A stretch of 64,000 nt of DNA, taken from NCBI GenBank assembly GCA_022843845.1, contig JALHMW010000005.1:165486-229485 (forward strand), read 5' to 3'. The stretch comes from Archangium sp. GTDB taxonomy: Bacteria; Myxococcota; Myxococcia; Myxococcales; Myxococcaceae. Every line of letters begins with the position of its first letter. Position 1 is the first letter of the stretch. This document shows, one piece after another, positions 8,509 to 17,285 of this stretch. The notes beneath the pieces are model-generated. The model saw nothing but the letters and a program-made list of their open reading frames with translations. It searched no databases and was not told where the DNA came from. The position numbers and the translations under genes are program-made.

Positions 8509-9659
8509 TTCGCGACGGCGACCTCGAGCGTGTTGCTGGTCGCCGAGACGACGTTGAGCTTCTTCTTCTTGAACGTTGCCTGCTGGAACTCGGTCGCGAG
8601 ATCGTCGACGTTTCCGAGGAAGGTGACCCTGAAGGTTGCCTTGCCCTTGTCGAACTTGTCTTGAATTGCTTCTTTGACGCCCTTGATGGCCTCGATCGAC
8701 TTCTTGAAGTCCTTCGCCGCGCCGTAGTCCTCGAGCCCTGAAACGCCCATGCTGATTTGGATGCCGTTGGTCGCTGAACTCCGGAAGTGCTCGAGAATCG
8801 CCTTTCGAACGCCCTCCACAATCTCCTTCTTGCGCTCCTGGACCAGGACAAAGGCCGTTCGCTCGTAGGACAACACAGGCGGCCGCGAGGGATCCTTCCA
8901 GGTCAACTTGCCCGCGACCTTCGCGATTTGAAGCTCACTGTCAGTCGCGGCAAGGGCCAGGTCGTACTCGCCGGACACATGAAAGACATCGGCGCCCTTG
9001 AGCATCGAATCGGGAGCCTGATGACGGAGCACCGTTCGACCGTACAGGACGTAGTTCGCGCGGGTGAGATCGTTGATTTCCTTCATCGCCACGCTTCCAA
9101 GCGTCGCCGCTCCATCGACCTTCAGAGCCTTGTTGATGGCCTGCGCGTCTTTGATGTCCCAGCCGTCGGCCTTGAACGCCTCGGTCAGCACCGTGGCCGT
9201 CACGTCGGAGTTGATGAGCAGCTTCTCTCCGATGGGAATCGTCTGCTCCTGGACGACGATCACGATGCTCGGGCGACCCATGCGCTTGACGAGATCGCGC
9301 GCAGCCTGAATGTCCTTGTCGAGGTTGTCGGTGATGACGTTCGCTTTCACCACGACCGTCATGACGCCCTTCTCGACCTTCTTCGAGACGACGTCGAACG
9401 ACTTCACGTAGCCAGAGGTGTTCGCGAAGACCTGATCGCGCACGAGCTGGTTGTTCACGGCGAGCGTGTCGGCGTCGATTCGAACGCCGGCGGCCTGCTC
9501 CACTGCCGAGCGCAACGCGGCGTTCTTGGCGTCTTCGAACGCCTTCGCCTCGTCTTTGTTGACCACCGCAGCCTCACCAGTGCCGTCTTTGGTGACGACC
9601 GTGGCCTGCGCGAACGCGATGGCCGACAAGAGAATGAACGACGTCGAGAGAGTTCTCAT
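8505..9659 (-). CDS. FlgT-like secreted protein (flagellar assembly protein T N-terminal domain)
   Basis: 384 residues with signal peptide ending in AIAFAQ. Residues about 30-115 resemble the N-terminal domain of Vibrio FlgT: GEAAVVNKDEAKAFEDAKNAALRSAVEQAAG, then SGYVKSFDVVSKKVEKGVMTV, a long amphipathic helix plus beta hairpin. Residues about 130-250 (IVIVVQEQTIPIGEKLL, LTRANYVLYGRTV) look like the middle domain, which has a TolB/CsgG-like alpha/beta fold. Directly downstream of an LPP20/FlgP-like gene. In Vibrio, FlgT, FlgP and FlgO build the flagellar H ring, but no flagellar gene is visible here. The domain call is from pattern recognition; a role in an envelope ring is inference. Confidence 0.66.
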   Translation of the reverse strand: MRTLSTSFILLSAIAFAQATVVTKDGTGEAAVVNKDEAKAFEDAKNAALRSAVEQAAGVRIDADTLAVNNQLVRDQVFANTSGYVKSFDVVSKKVEKGVMTVVVKANVITDNLDKDIQAARDLVKRMGRPSIVIVVQEQTIPIGEKLLINSDVTATVLTEAFKADGWDIKDAQAINKALKVDGAATLGSVAMKEINDLTRANYVLYGRTVLRHQAPDSMLKGADVFHVSGEYDLALAATDSELQIAKVAGKLTWKDPSRPPVLSYERTAFVLVQERKKEIVEGVRKAILEHFRSSATNGIQISMGVSGLEDYGAAKDFKKSIEAIKGVKEAIQDKFDKGKATFRVTFLGNVDDLATEFQQATFKKKKLNVVSATSNTLEVAVAK

Positions 9660-9673
9660 GGGCGGCGCGTTCC

Positions 9674-10531
9674 TCAGTTGAAGACGATGACGACCTTGCC
9701 CTGGGCAAGGAACGGGGGGTTCATGGAGACGAGCTTCTTCGCTTCTTCCTGCGCGAGCAGCACGTCGGCGCCGTTGGCCTTCGCCGCCTTGATCACCATC
9801 GGCTTGTCGCCGGCCTTGAGGCTCTTGCGGGCTTCGTCGAGCGACTGCACGTAGGCGGCGACGCCCGTCGTCTTCCGCGCATCGGCCGAGAGCGAGTCGA
9901 CGGTGTAGAGGGGCTTTCCCGTCTCATCGAGCACGCGAGGGAGGAGCGCTGGCATCAACTTGAGGCCGCGCGCGTCGATCACCAGGCCGGTGCCGCTGCT
10001 GTCTTCCGCCTTCGCCACGGCGTCGGGCGCCTTGCTCGGCTCGGCGGGCTTCTCCACTGCCGGCTTCTCGTTGGGCTTCTTCTCCGGGCTGGCCGGCACC
10101 GCGAAGAGCTGGGTCGCGTCAGGGTCGAGGATGTCGGTCAACATCGTCACCGGAACCTCGATGTCGATCTCGACGCCGTTGTCCGAGAAGTACCGCTTGT
10201 TAGTGACCTTGTAGCCCTTGACCACACCCTCGACGCGGGCGCGAACCTCATCGGACTGCATCACGTCGTTCATCTTGCGGGTGCCGTCGACCTGAACCCC
10301 CTTCACCTGAGAGAGCAGGTTGCGGAACGCGTCGAGCAGCGCGGCGCGCTCCGCGCCAAGCCGGGCCTGCGCGGGGCTGGAGGCCTTCATGTCGGGGGCG
10401 CCAGCGCCAGTCGCGCGAACGACCTGGCCTTCCCAGTTCATGCCTTGAGGCGGACGCTGCGCGTCCTTTGGAGACTGCGCGACCGCAAACACCGACACGG
10501 CCAGCGCCACTGCCGACACCAAACGCTTCAC
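9674..10531 (-). CDS. LPP20/FlgP-like secreted protein
   Basis: 285 residues, signal peptide MKRLVSAVALAVSVFAVAQ without a lipobox. Residues about 55-135 fit the LPP20/FlgP pattern: ARLGAERAALLDAFRNLLSQVKGVQVD, then VRARVEGVVKGYKVTNKRYF and GVEIDIEVPVTML. A Pro/Lys/Glu linker follows (about 145-180), then a second alpha/beta domain (LVIDARGLKLMPALLPRVLD, ANGADVLLAQEEAKKLVSM) seen in longer members of the family. First gene of the five-gene operon, 14 bases before the FlgT-like gene, with a promoter and dyad just upstream. FlgP with FlgT points to an outer-membrane or periplasmic ring. The organism is a glider, so a non-flagellar use is likely. Confidence 0.68.
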   Translation of the reverse strand: MKRLVSAVALAVSVFAVAQSPKDAQRPPQGMNWEGQVVRATGAGAPDMKASSPAQARLGAERAALLDAFRNLLSQVKGVQVDGTRKMNDVMQSDEVRARVEGVVKGYKVTNKRYFSDNGVEIDIEVPVTMLTDILDPDATQLFAVPASPEKKPNEKPAVEKPAEPSKAPDAVAKAEDSSGTGLVIDARGLKLMPALLPRVLDETGKPLYTVDSLSADARKTTGVAAYVQSLDEARKSLKAGDKPMVIKAAKANGADVLLAQEEAKKLVSMNPPFLAQGKVVIVFN

Positions 10532-10572
10532 GGGGACCCCCAGGAAAGTCCGACGAACGACTTGAACGATGC

Positions 10573-10607
10573 TCCGTACTCTACGGACGGATCGATCAGA
10601 CCTTCAA
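10573..10607 (-). promoter_or_regulatory. Candidate promoter with operator dyad for the FlgP/FlgT-like operon
   Basis: On the minus strand TTGAAG (10607-10602), an 18-base spacer and TAGAGT (10583-10578) form a sigma-70-like promoter. A perfect dyad TCCGTA-CTC-TACGGA (10573-10587) is centred on the -10 element, which is a typical repressor site. It could also be a small hairpin. Start codon at 10531. Confidence 0.4.
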
Positions 10608-10625
10608 GGGAACAGCAAACCCGGC

Positions 10626-10961
10626 TCAGTTCTCGACGTTGCGCGCGACGAACTGGTCGATCAGGCGGCGGTGCCGTTCGGTCAGGAGAGTGAACTTCAC
10701 CCCCGAGCCTTCCTCCGACCGATCCATGTCGAGCCACTCGCGAACGACTTCACCTTCCGCGTAGATCACCTCTTCCGAGCCCGGCAGCTGGAACTGCAGG
10801 CCCACCCGCTTGCCAGCCATCTGCGGCTCGATGAGGTGCGACAGCCCCACACCTTCGCGTGAGATGTCCGACGCGCGCGTCATGTACGGGACTCCGGCCA
10901 CGTACTTGTTCAAGTAGATGTCGAGAGAGACCCGGTCGTTCTTCCGCTTGTTGTTGGCCAT
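10626..10961 (-). CDS. PilZ-domain protein (cyclic-di-GMP binding)
   Basis: 111 residues, a single PilZ domain. Both ligand motifs are intact: the RxxxR motif as RKNDR (residues 5-9) and the D/N-x-S-x-x-G motif as DISREG (about 27-32). The rest (LQFQLPGSEEVIYAEGEVV) is the PilZ beta barrel. It is a soluble c-di-GMP receptor with no effector domain, so it should act through a partner protein. ATG with upstream GGAG. Own promoter about 50 bases upstream. A diguanylate cyclase gene lies 10 kb away. Confidence 0.88.
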   Translation of the reverse strand: MANNKRKNDRVSLDIYLNKYVAGVPYMTRASDISREGVGLSHLIEPQMAGKRVGLQFQLPGSEEVIYAEGEVVREWLDMDRSEEGSGVKFTLLTERHRRLIDQFVARNVEN

Positions 10962-11013
10962 GCACGCTCCGTTGAGGTGACAGCTGCTGCACTGCTGCAG
11001 CGAGCTGTTGCGA

Positions 11014-11041
11014 AGCGTACGGACCTGATCAGCAACGTCAA
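11014..11041 (-). promoter_or_regulatory. Candidate promoter of the PilZ gene
   Basis: Minus-strand TTGACG (11041-11036), a 16-base spacer and TACGCT (11019-11014), about 53 bases before the PilZ start codon. The leader also carries repeated CTGC/GCAG units (10981-11003) that could fold into a small stem. Confidence 0.4.
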
Positions 11042-11057
11042 AAAAGCCGACGAAACA

Positions 11058-13154
11058 TCAGCGAACTTGCGCAGGCCGCTGATCGGAGCGTTCGGGCCCG
11101 GCGAGGGCCGCTTCGGTCGCGCGTAGGAGCGGCTCGGCGCTCACTGGAGCCCCGGCCGCGCCCGTCATCCACACGTCGGGAGCGACCGCGCCCTGTACCG
11201 ACATGCGCTCGATCTCGGGCCCCACGATGCCCTTCGTGTTCACCTGCTCCTCGATCTGGAACGAGATCAGGTGACCGAGCGGGTAATTGAACAGGTACAG
11301 CGGGTAGCTGATCATGTGGGAGTAGATGCCGAGCAGCGGCGTGTCCTTTCCTCCCAGCACGGGCGCGTAGTGCCGATTCCAGAGGTCCTTCGAGATCGCG
11401 ACCGTCGCCTCACGGAGCTGGGCCGGCGTCGCCTTCGGGTGATCAGCCATCCAGTGCCAGACGGCGAGATCGACGAGGGCGACACCAGCGATCTCCCAGG
11501 TGGACCAGAAGTCGTTGAGCACGCGCAGGCGCTCCTGATCCGCCGACGGCTTGCCCAGCCCCAGCAGCTCGAGGTCCCGTGCCTGGAAGACGAAGGCGAT
11601 CGCCTCGGTGAAGGCGGTGTTGGGCACGCCGGCGAGCAGGGTGTGATCGACGTCGTAGAGCGAGAAGACCTGCTCGACGTTGTGGCCGAGCTCGTGGACC
11701 GCGATGTTGTAGCCCTTGTAGTTCATGCCCTCTTTCTCGACGCGCGTGCGCAAGCGCGGGAAGTCACCGCGGCGGGCCGCCTGCATCGCGTGGCCAGCGC
11801 CGCGCGACGGGTCGACCTTGATGCGCTCGGAGAGGTACTTTGCGCGCTCCGCCGAGAAGCCGAGGCCTTGCAGGATTCGGGGAATGTCCTTCGCGAACGC
11901 CTCGGCAGTCGGGTACCGCGCGCGCACCTTCGCGTCGAGCTCGGCCTCGGGCACCGAGCCTCGAGGAAGGAAACCGTTGAACCAGAGGTCGGTCGGCTCG
12001 AGCGGTCTGCCCAGCCGCTTCCGAATCTCGGCCGCGACCTTCGGCACCTGCGGCGAGGTCAGCACCGCCTCGAGCAGCTGTCTGACACGGGCTTCCGGCA
12101 TCTCGGCGCCGAGGGCGAAGGCGCGATCGATCGCCGACGGCGCGGTCGGCGAATACGGGTCGGCGCGCTTCTGGGCGAGGTTGTTGGCCCAGAGCCGCTG
12201 GTACCGCACGTCGGCCTCGGGCTTCGTCGACGGCGTGGTGGTGCGCGCCGGAGCGTCGGCCTCGACCGTGTTGGCCGGAGCGACGACGACCGAGTTGGTG
12301 AACGGGTTCCAGTCGAGCCGCGGGTTGTCGATCACCGCCGCGGGAATGGTCTGGGTGACGATGCGCTCCATCACCTTGATGATCGCGCGTTGACGCGGCA
12401 GGCCCTTCGGGTCGGCATACTGCGCCTTGAGCTCGTCGCGCAGGTTCCAGTGGCTGATGAGGCGTTTGCCCGACGGGAACAGGCGCTCGCCGTTCTCCGA
12501 GAGCACGTGGTGCATCCACACGTTGTAGTCGGCGATGTAGAGGTCAGCGGCGGCCTGGGCGGCAGTGATGCCCTGCTGCACGTCGGCCGGAACACGGCGG
12601 CCAAACCGGCCACTCAGCCGGGCTTCTGCCCACTGACGGCGGCTCCAGCCCGGGCCCAGCGCGAGGCGCTGCTCGAGCGTGGTGAGGGGAAAGTTGAGGA
12701 GCGCGACGAAGCCGAGCTTCGAGGCGAAGAAGTCTTCGGTGAGGTGGGCTGACGGGTCCCACGCGGCGAAGAGCGGGTCGACCTTCTCCATCGGGCCCAG
12801 ATCGAGCTCGGTCGGGCGGCGGAGCTCTCGACCGATCTCCAGCAGATGGCCGTCGACCTGCTCGAGGTTGGCCTGAAAACGAACGAACGCCGCGTCGAGC
12901 CGCGTGGGGTCTGCGATGAAGTGTTCGGTCGCGAAGGCGCCGAGATCGCCGTCCTCGTCACGCCAGAGGGTCGCGACCTGTCGAACGCCCTGCTCCACTC
13001 GGGCTCGCGCGGCCTCACCATGCGTGGCGATCAGCCTGGCTTCGATGGCAGACGTGTTGAGCGGCTGTGCGACGAGGGTCTTCACGGGCGACACCGCCTT
13101 CGAGGCGCCGCTCGTCGCGGGGCCAGCAGCCAGGAGGATCAGGAGGAGCGACAT
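11058..13154 (-). CDS. Secreted zinc metallopeptidase with HExGH motif (M3-like gluzincin)
   Basis: 698 residues from the ATG at 13154, which opens a signal peptide (MSLLLILLAAGPATSG); the open frame upstream has no signal character. Residues about 510-545 carry the zinc site AVHELGHNVEQVF (HExGH), with a likely third ligand Glu about 25 residues on (NTAFTEAIAFVFQ), as in M3-type gluzincins. A C-terminal block (GIYSHMISYPLYLFNYPLG) resembles the His/Tyr-rich substrate loop of that fold. The N-terminal half is helical with no named domain. Length and layout suggest an oligopeptidase-type enzyme exported to the periplasm. The family is not certain and the substrate is unknown. Monocistronic by spacing. 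Confidence 0.72.
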   Translation of the reverse strand: MSLLLILLAAGPATSGASKAVSPVKTLVAQPLNTSAIEARLIATHGEAARARVEQGVRQVATLWRDEDGDLGAFATEHFIADPTRLDAAFVRFQANLEQVDGHLLEIGRELRRPTELDLGPMEKVDPLFAAWDPSAHLTEDFFASKLGFVALLNFPLTTLEQRLALGPGWSRRQWAEARLSGRFGRRVPADVQQGITAAQAAADLYIADYNVWMHHVLSENGERLFPSGKRLISHWNLRDELKAQYADPKGLPRQRAIIKVMERIVTQTIPAAVIDNPRLDWNPFTNSVVVAPANTVEADAPARTTTPSTKPEADVRYQRLWANNLAQKRADPYSPTAPSAIDRAFALGAEMPEARVRQLLEAVLTSPQVPKVAAEIRKRLGRPLEPTDLWFNGFLPRGSVPEAELDAKVRARYPTAEAFAKDIPRILQGLGFSAERAKYLSERIKVDPSRGAGHAMQAARRGDFPRLRTRVEKEGMNYKGYNIAVHELGHNVEQVFSLYDVDHTLLAGVPNTAFTEAIAFVFQARDLELLGLGKPSADQERLRVLNDFWSTWEIAGVALVDLAVWHWMADHPKATPAQLREATVAISKDLWNRHYAPVLGGKDTPLLGIYSHMISYPLYLFNYPLGHLISFQIEEQVNTKGIVGPEIERMSVQGAVAPDVWMTGAAGAPVSAEPLLRATEAALAGPERSDQRPAQVR

Positions 13155-13636
13155 GGCGCGCACCCTCGTGAAAGGCGTGAGTGCTTTCAAGCGAGAAAGC
13201 GGGCCATGGCCCTCTCGGAATCCGTACAGCCGCGCGGATGCTGGGCGAGGGACTTGCGATGGCCTCGTGCATACGAGCATCTCGTCGACGCGAATGGTCA
13301 ACGCGCGACTCGGAAGACGTCAGGCAGTTCCGGCCAGCGGCTCGCGGTATCGAGGTGAGCCTGGTTTGAGCGACGCAGGCGGTCGTCACCACGCCTCCCG
13401 CACCACCAGGCCGTGAGGGGTGGCGAACGCCGGTCGGAGTCCGGGCTCTGCGGTCCTCGTGGCGGTGGCGCTGGGAGGCCACCGGAAGCGCAGCCCGACG
13501 CAAAACACATCGCCTGCTCTTCTCCGAAGATGCGGGGGAAGTTCAGGCAGACCGAGCCGAACGGACAGTCATCGAGCCACACGCTTCAGCAGGGCTGAGG
13601 AATCGAACAGAGCTGAGGGTCGATCGGAGGACCGAC
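13155..13636. other. 482-base stretch without a supported gene
   Basis: This is the only gap over 300 bases. Several short frames exist on both strands but none has a ribosome binding site, family resemblance or consistent codon bias. One minus-strand stretch (about 13370-13560) shows G/C-rich third positions for some 60 codons but begins right after a stop and has no start codon, so it may be a decayed gene end. The part near 13155-13200 should hold the promoter of the metallopeptidase gene. Confidence 0.5.
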
Positions 13637-14545
13637 TCAGTCGTCGAGAATGAACTTGCGCGGGTTCTGGGCGATGCCGTTGACGCGGACTTCGTAGTGA
13701 AGGTGCGGCCCGGTGGAGCGGCCGGTGTTCCCCATCGCGGCAATGAGATCGCCTCGCTTCACGCGCTCACCCGGCTTCACCTTGATCGACGCGAGGTGGC
13801 CGAACCGCGACTTGATGCCGTAGCCGTGGTCGATGACGACGACGTTGCCGTACCCGCCCTCGAGGCCGGCGAAGACGACAGTGCCGTCAGACGGGGCGAT
13901 GATTTCTTTGCCATGCGGGCCAGCGATGTCGATGCCCGCGTGCATCACGCGCTCGTTGGTGTACGGGTCGACGCGGGAGCCGAAGTCGCTCGTCACCCAC
14001 CCGCGCGTCGGCCACACCGACGGCACCGAGGCGAGCAGCGACTTCTGGCCCGAGAAGTAGGCCTGGAGCTCTTGCAGGCTCTGCTCCTGCCGGGTGGCTT
14101 CGGCCGAGAGCTTGTCGAGCTTCCCCAGCAGCGCCTGCGGCGATTCCTGGCCGGCAGAGCGGACGAACTGGTTCTCGCTCCCCGGTGCCGAGACGGGCTC
14201 GGTCGGGCCCATGGCGAGGTTGCGCTGGGGGTCAGAGAGCAGCGTGATGGCGCGGAGCTTCTGATCGAAGCGCTCGACGCGATCGAGGGTGCCCTGCACG
14301 TGAGAGAGCTGCTCTCGAATGACCGAGATCTCGCTTTTCAGCTTGAGGTTCTCGTCTCGCAGCGCGGGGTTCTCGTGCGCCTCGCCGACGACCGAGGTGT
14401 AGTGGACGAACAACACGCCGCCGATCACCACCAGCACTGCGACTGCGACCAGCGCCTGCACCACCCACGCACGGCGAAGGCGGAACCTCCGCACCTCCGA
14501 CTGGCGATCGGGCACGACGATGAGGGTAAAGCTCTCGTTTGCCAA
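13637..14545 (-). CDS. Membrane-anchored M23 (LytM) peptidase
   Basis: 302 residues. Cytoplasmic residues 1-28, one membrane segment (about 29-49, VVQALVAVAVLVVIGGVLF), a coiled coil (about 60-105 and 140-175) and a C-terminal M23 domain (about 190-300). The metal ligands are present: HAGID (first His and Asp), and HLHYE with the upstream His in SRFGH. The enzyme should therefore be an active peptidoglycan endopeptidase, unlike the EnvC/NlpD activators, which lack these residues. Architecture is that of the MepM/ShyA-like or DipM-like cell-wall hydrolases. Lies downstream of a PP2C phosphatase gene on the same strand, 157 bases apart. Confidence 0.9.
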   Translation of the reverse strand: MANESFTLIVVPDRQSEVRRFRLRRAWVVQALVAVAVLVVIGGVLFVHYTSVVGEAHENPALRDENLKLKSEISVIREQLSHVQGTLDRVERFDQKLRAITLLSDPQRNLAMGPTEPVSAPGSENQFVRSAGQESPQALLGKLDKLSAEATRQEQSLQELQAYFSGQKSLLASVPSVWPTRGWVTSDFGSRVDPYTNERVMHAGIDIAGPHGKEIIAPSDGTVVFAGLEGGYGNVVVIDHGYGIKSRFGHLASIKVKPGERVKRGDLIAAMGNTGRSTGPHLHYEVRVNGIAQNPRKFILDD

Positions 14546-14702
14546 CGCACGGCCTCAGCGACAGGGGTGAAAACGGCGGGGCACCTTCTCCGAACGAGGC
14601 GTGCAGTGCAACAGGAATTCGACTTCGTGCGATCAGCTCAGCTTGTGCGCCAGGGCGATGCGCCGCCAGTTCCTTCAGCATCGGCACACGACGCGACAGG
14701 GT

Positions 14703-15470
14703 TCAGGCGGGAACGGCGCGAACCACGATGACGGTGATGTTGTCGTCTCCGCCGCGTTCGTTGGCGAGATCGACCAGCTTCTTTGGTGCGTCTTTCAGCT
14801 CGCTGGTCGAGATGATCTCGCGAATTTCACGGTCCTCGACGAGGTTCGCGAGGCCGTCGGAGCACAGGATGAACGAGTCGTTGAGCTCGAGCATGATGCC
14901 CATGACATCGACCTGCACTTCTTCCTCGAACCCGACGGAGCGGGTGATGATGTTCTTGTAGCGAGAGTGACGAGCCTCGTCGGGCGTGATCATGCCCGCC
15001 TTGATCTGCTCGTTGACGAGGGAGTGGTCTTCGCTGATCTGCTGAATGAGGTCACCACGAACCAGGTAGGCGCGTGAGTCACCGACGTGCGCGAACATGG
15101 CGTGCTGGTGCTGGACACACAGGCTGATCACCGTGGTGCCCATGCCAGCGAGCCGGGGGTCTTCCTGGGCGGCGCGGTAGATCTCGAAGCAGGCCTTCTC
15201 GACGGCCGCGCGCAGGAAATCGGGCAGCGGCGAGTCCTGGAGCGAGGTCTCGGCCTTGAAGGGACTGGTGGGCGAGTTGCGAACGCCACGCAGCTCCTTG
15301 TCGATCGTCTCGACGGCGATGCGGCTGGCCGTACCACCCCCAGCATGGCCACCCATCCCATCGGCGACGACGAAGAGCTGCAGCTCTTCGTCGATGAGGT
15401 AGCTGTCCTCGTTATGTGAACGCTTGCGGCCGACATCAGTGAGCCCGGCCGACAACGCCTTCAATCGCAC
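14703..15470 (-). CDS. PP2C-family Ser/Thr protein phosphatase
   Basis: About 255 residues from a GTG at 15470; a TTG two codons on (15464) is an alternative, and the frame open to 15569 overlaps recN. All bacterial Stp-type PP2C motifs are present: RSHNEDS (residues about 15-21), VVADGMGGHAGG, MGTTVISL, FAHVGDSRAYL, CSDGLANLV and the final GGDDNITVIVV, giving the Asp ligands for two metal ions. It should reverse phosphorylation by eukaryotic-type kinases; two such kinases lie elsewhere in this window. Located 65 bases after recN and before an M23 peptidase. Confidence 0.93.
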   Translation of the reverse strand: MRLKALSAGLTDVGRKRSHNEDSYLIDEELQLFVVADGMGGHAGGGTASRIAVETIDKELRGVRNSPTSPFKAETSLQDSPLPDFLRAAVEKACFEIYRAAQEDPRLAGMGTTVISLCVQHQHAMFAHVGDSRAYLVRGDLIQQISEDHSLVNEQIKAGMITPDEARHSRYKNIITRSVGFEEEVQVDVMGIMLELNDSFILCSDGLANLVEDREIREIISTSELKDAPKKLVDLANERGGDDNITVIVVRAVPA

Positions 15471-15534
15471 GCCAGCGGTCTTCGACACGGGCCGCAGGTT
15501 AAGCGTGCAAAACGCACCGGGCAAGGAAGCAAAT

Positions 15535-17271
15535 TCACGCAGTGCGCCGTTCGCGCGCGACCCGAACATCGCGCTTGCGTCGGGGCGAGCGCGGTGATTC
15601 GGCGCGCGCGGCCCCGGCGATCAGCACCTGCGCCGCTGCGCGGGCCTCCTTCGACACCTCGACGCCCGAGAGCATTCGCGCGAGCTCGTCGGAGCGCGCG
15701 TCGAGGGTGCCCAGGACCTCGACCGTCGACTGAACGCGACCACCCGAGAGGTGTTTCTCGATACGCAGGTGTCGCGACGCGTGCGCAGCGACCTGCGGAA
15801 GGTGCGTGATGCAGAGCACCTGCCGGTGGGCGCTGAGGTCCTTGATCAACCGGCCCACGACATCGGCGACGGCTCCGCCCACCCCTGTGTCGACCTCATC
15901 GAGGACCGAGACCGTCACGCGCTCGGTAGCCGCCAGCACCGACTTGATGGCCAACATCACGCGAGAGGCTTCACCGCCTGACGCCGTGCGCGCGAGCGGC
16001 CTGGCAGGCTCGCCGGGGTTCGGCGCAAAGAGGAATCGCACCTGGTCGGCGCCGAGCGAGGTGGGCGCGGCGGGGAGCAGCTCGACGCTGAACCGGGCGT
16101 TCTTCAACGCCAGTCGGGCCAGCGCGTCACTCACCTTTCGCTCCAGCAGCGTGCCCGCCTCACGCCTGGCCTTCGTCAGCACCGCGGCTTCGCGGGCGAG
16201 GGCGTCGTCGAGGGTCGCGAGCTCGCGCTCGACCGCTGAGCGCAGCTCGGCCCGGCGCTCGAGGTGATCGAGCTCGGCCATGAGGGCCTCTCGCCGGCCG
16301 CTGAGCTCATCGACCGAGATGCCGTGTTTGCGGCTGAGCGTCTTGAGCAGATCGAGCCGCTCCTCCACGTCGCGCAGCCGCGAAGGGTCGAGGTCGACCT
16401 GGCCCAGGTAGCGGGTGAGCGCACGGCACCCCTCATCGAGCTCGGCCAACGAGGCGACGACGCGCTCCCTGACTGCCGCGACCGTCGGGTCGAGCTTCTC
16501 CATCTCGCCGAGCCGCTGGCCCGCTTCTCTGAGCAGATCGCTCGCGTTCACGTCACGCGACGCAAGCAGATCGTCGGCAGCGGTCGCGAGGGCCTGCAGG
16601 CGGCTTGCAGACGCCAGGCGCCGCCGTTCGTTCTCGAGTGACACCTCTTCCCCCGGCTTCGGCGTCGCGCCCTCGAGCTCCTTGACCTGGAAGCGCAGAT
16701 ATTCGACGCGCGAGCGAACCTCCCGCTCGTCGCCACCGAGCTCGGCAAGTCGGCCCAGGGCGTGGCGCCGCTGTTCGAAGCACGTCTGGTACCGGGCGCG
16801 GGGGCCTGCATCGGCCTCGAGGCCACCAAAGCGGTCGACCAGCGCGCGATGGTTGTCTTCGTCGTAGAGCGAGGCGTGCTCGAGCTGCCCTGCGATGTCG
16901 ACGAAGCCGCGCATGACCTGTTGAAGCACCGACACCGTCACCAGGCACCCGTTCACCCAGGCCTTGCCGCGGCCTTGCGCCGAGATCGTGCGCCGCACCA
17001 GCACGTCGTCGCCGGCCGCCTCGAGGCCCCGCTCGTCGAGCCGCGTGGAGAGCTCTGGTGAGAGCGCAAACACGCCTTCGATCGAGGCCTCTTCACAACC
17101 CGCTCTGAGCATGCCGCTGTCGGCGCGCCCACCCGCGAGCAGCATCAACGCGTCGAGCAGCATCGACTTGCCGGCCCCGGTCTCACCCGTCATCACCGTG
17201 AGCCCTGCGCCCAGCTCGACCTCGATCTCTTCGATCACTCCAAAGTTCCGCACCCGCAACGTCCGAATCAT
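15535..17271 (-). CDS. recN: DNA repair protein RecN
   Basis: 578 residues, the normal RecN length. Walker A GETGAGKS (about 30-37), long central coiled coils (about 150-370), the ABC signature region RTASGGEASRVMLAIKS and Walker B SVLDEVDTGVGG, followed by the H-loop ITHLPQVAAH. RecN is an SMC-like ATPase that holds broken DNA ends together during double-strand break repair. The AGGAGG ribosome binding site and a LexA-like box lie directly upstream. The basic C-terminal tail (PRSPRRKRDVRVARERR) is longer than usual. Confidence 0.97.
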   Translation of the reverse strand: MIRTLRVRNFGVIEEIEVELGAGLTVMTGETGAGKSMLLDALMLLAGGRADSGMLRAGCEEASIEGVFALSPELSTRLDERGLEAAGDDVLVRRTISAQGRGKAWVNGCLVTVSVLQQVMRGFVDIAGQLEHASLYDEDNHRALVDRFGGLEADAGPRARYQTCFEQRRHALGRLAELGGDEREVRSRVEYLRFQVKELEGATPKPGEEVSLENERRRLASASRLQALATAADDLLASRDVNASDLLREAGQRLGEMEKLDPTVAAVRERVVASLAELDEGCRALTRYLGQVDLDPSRLRDVEERLDLLKTLSRKHGISVDELSGRREALMAELDHLERRAELRSAVERELATLDDALAREAAVLTKARREAGTLLERKVSDALARLALKNARFSVELLPAAPTSLGADQVRFLFAPNPGEPARPLARTASGGEASRVMLAIKSVLAATERVTVSVLDEVDTGVGGAVADVVGRLIKDLSAHRQVLCITHLPQVAAHASRHLRIEKHLSGGRVQSTVEVLGTLDARSDELARMLSGVEVSKEARAAAQVLIAGAARAESPRSPRRKRDVRVARERRTA

Positions 17272-17285
17272 GGCGTCCTCCTGAC

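Noticed and set aside
13430..13460. GGAGTCCGGGCTC resembling an RNase P RNA core
   Set aside because: Only a short partial match; the rest of the conserved RNase P structure is missing.
13298..13582. Minus-strand 94-codon frame in the 13.2-13.6 kb gap
   Set aside because: No start context, no family, and codon pattern unlike neighbours; left as an unassigned gap.
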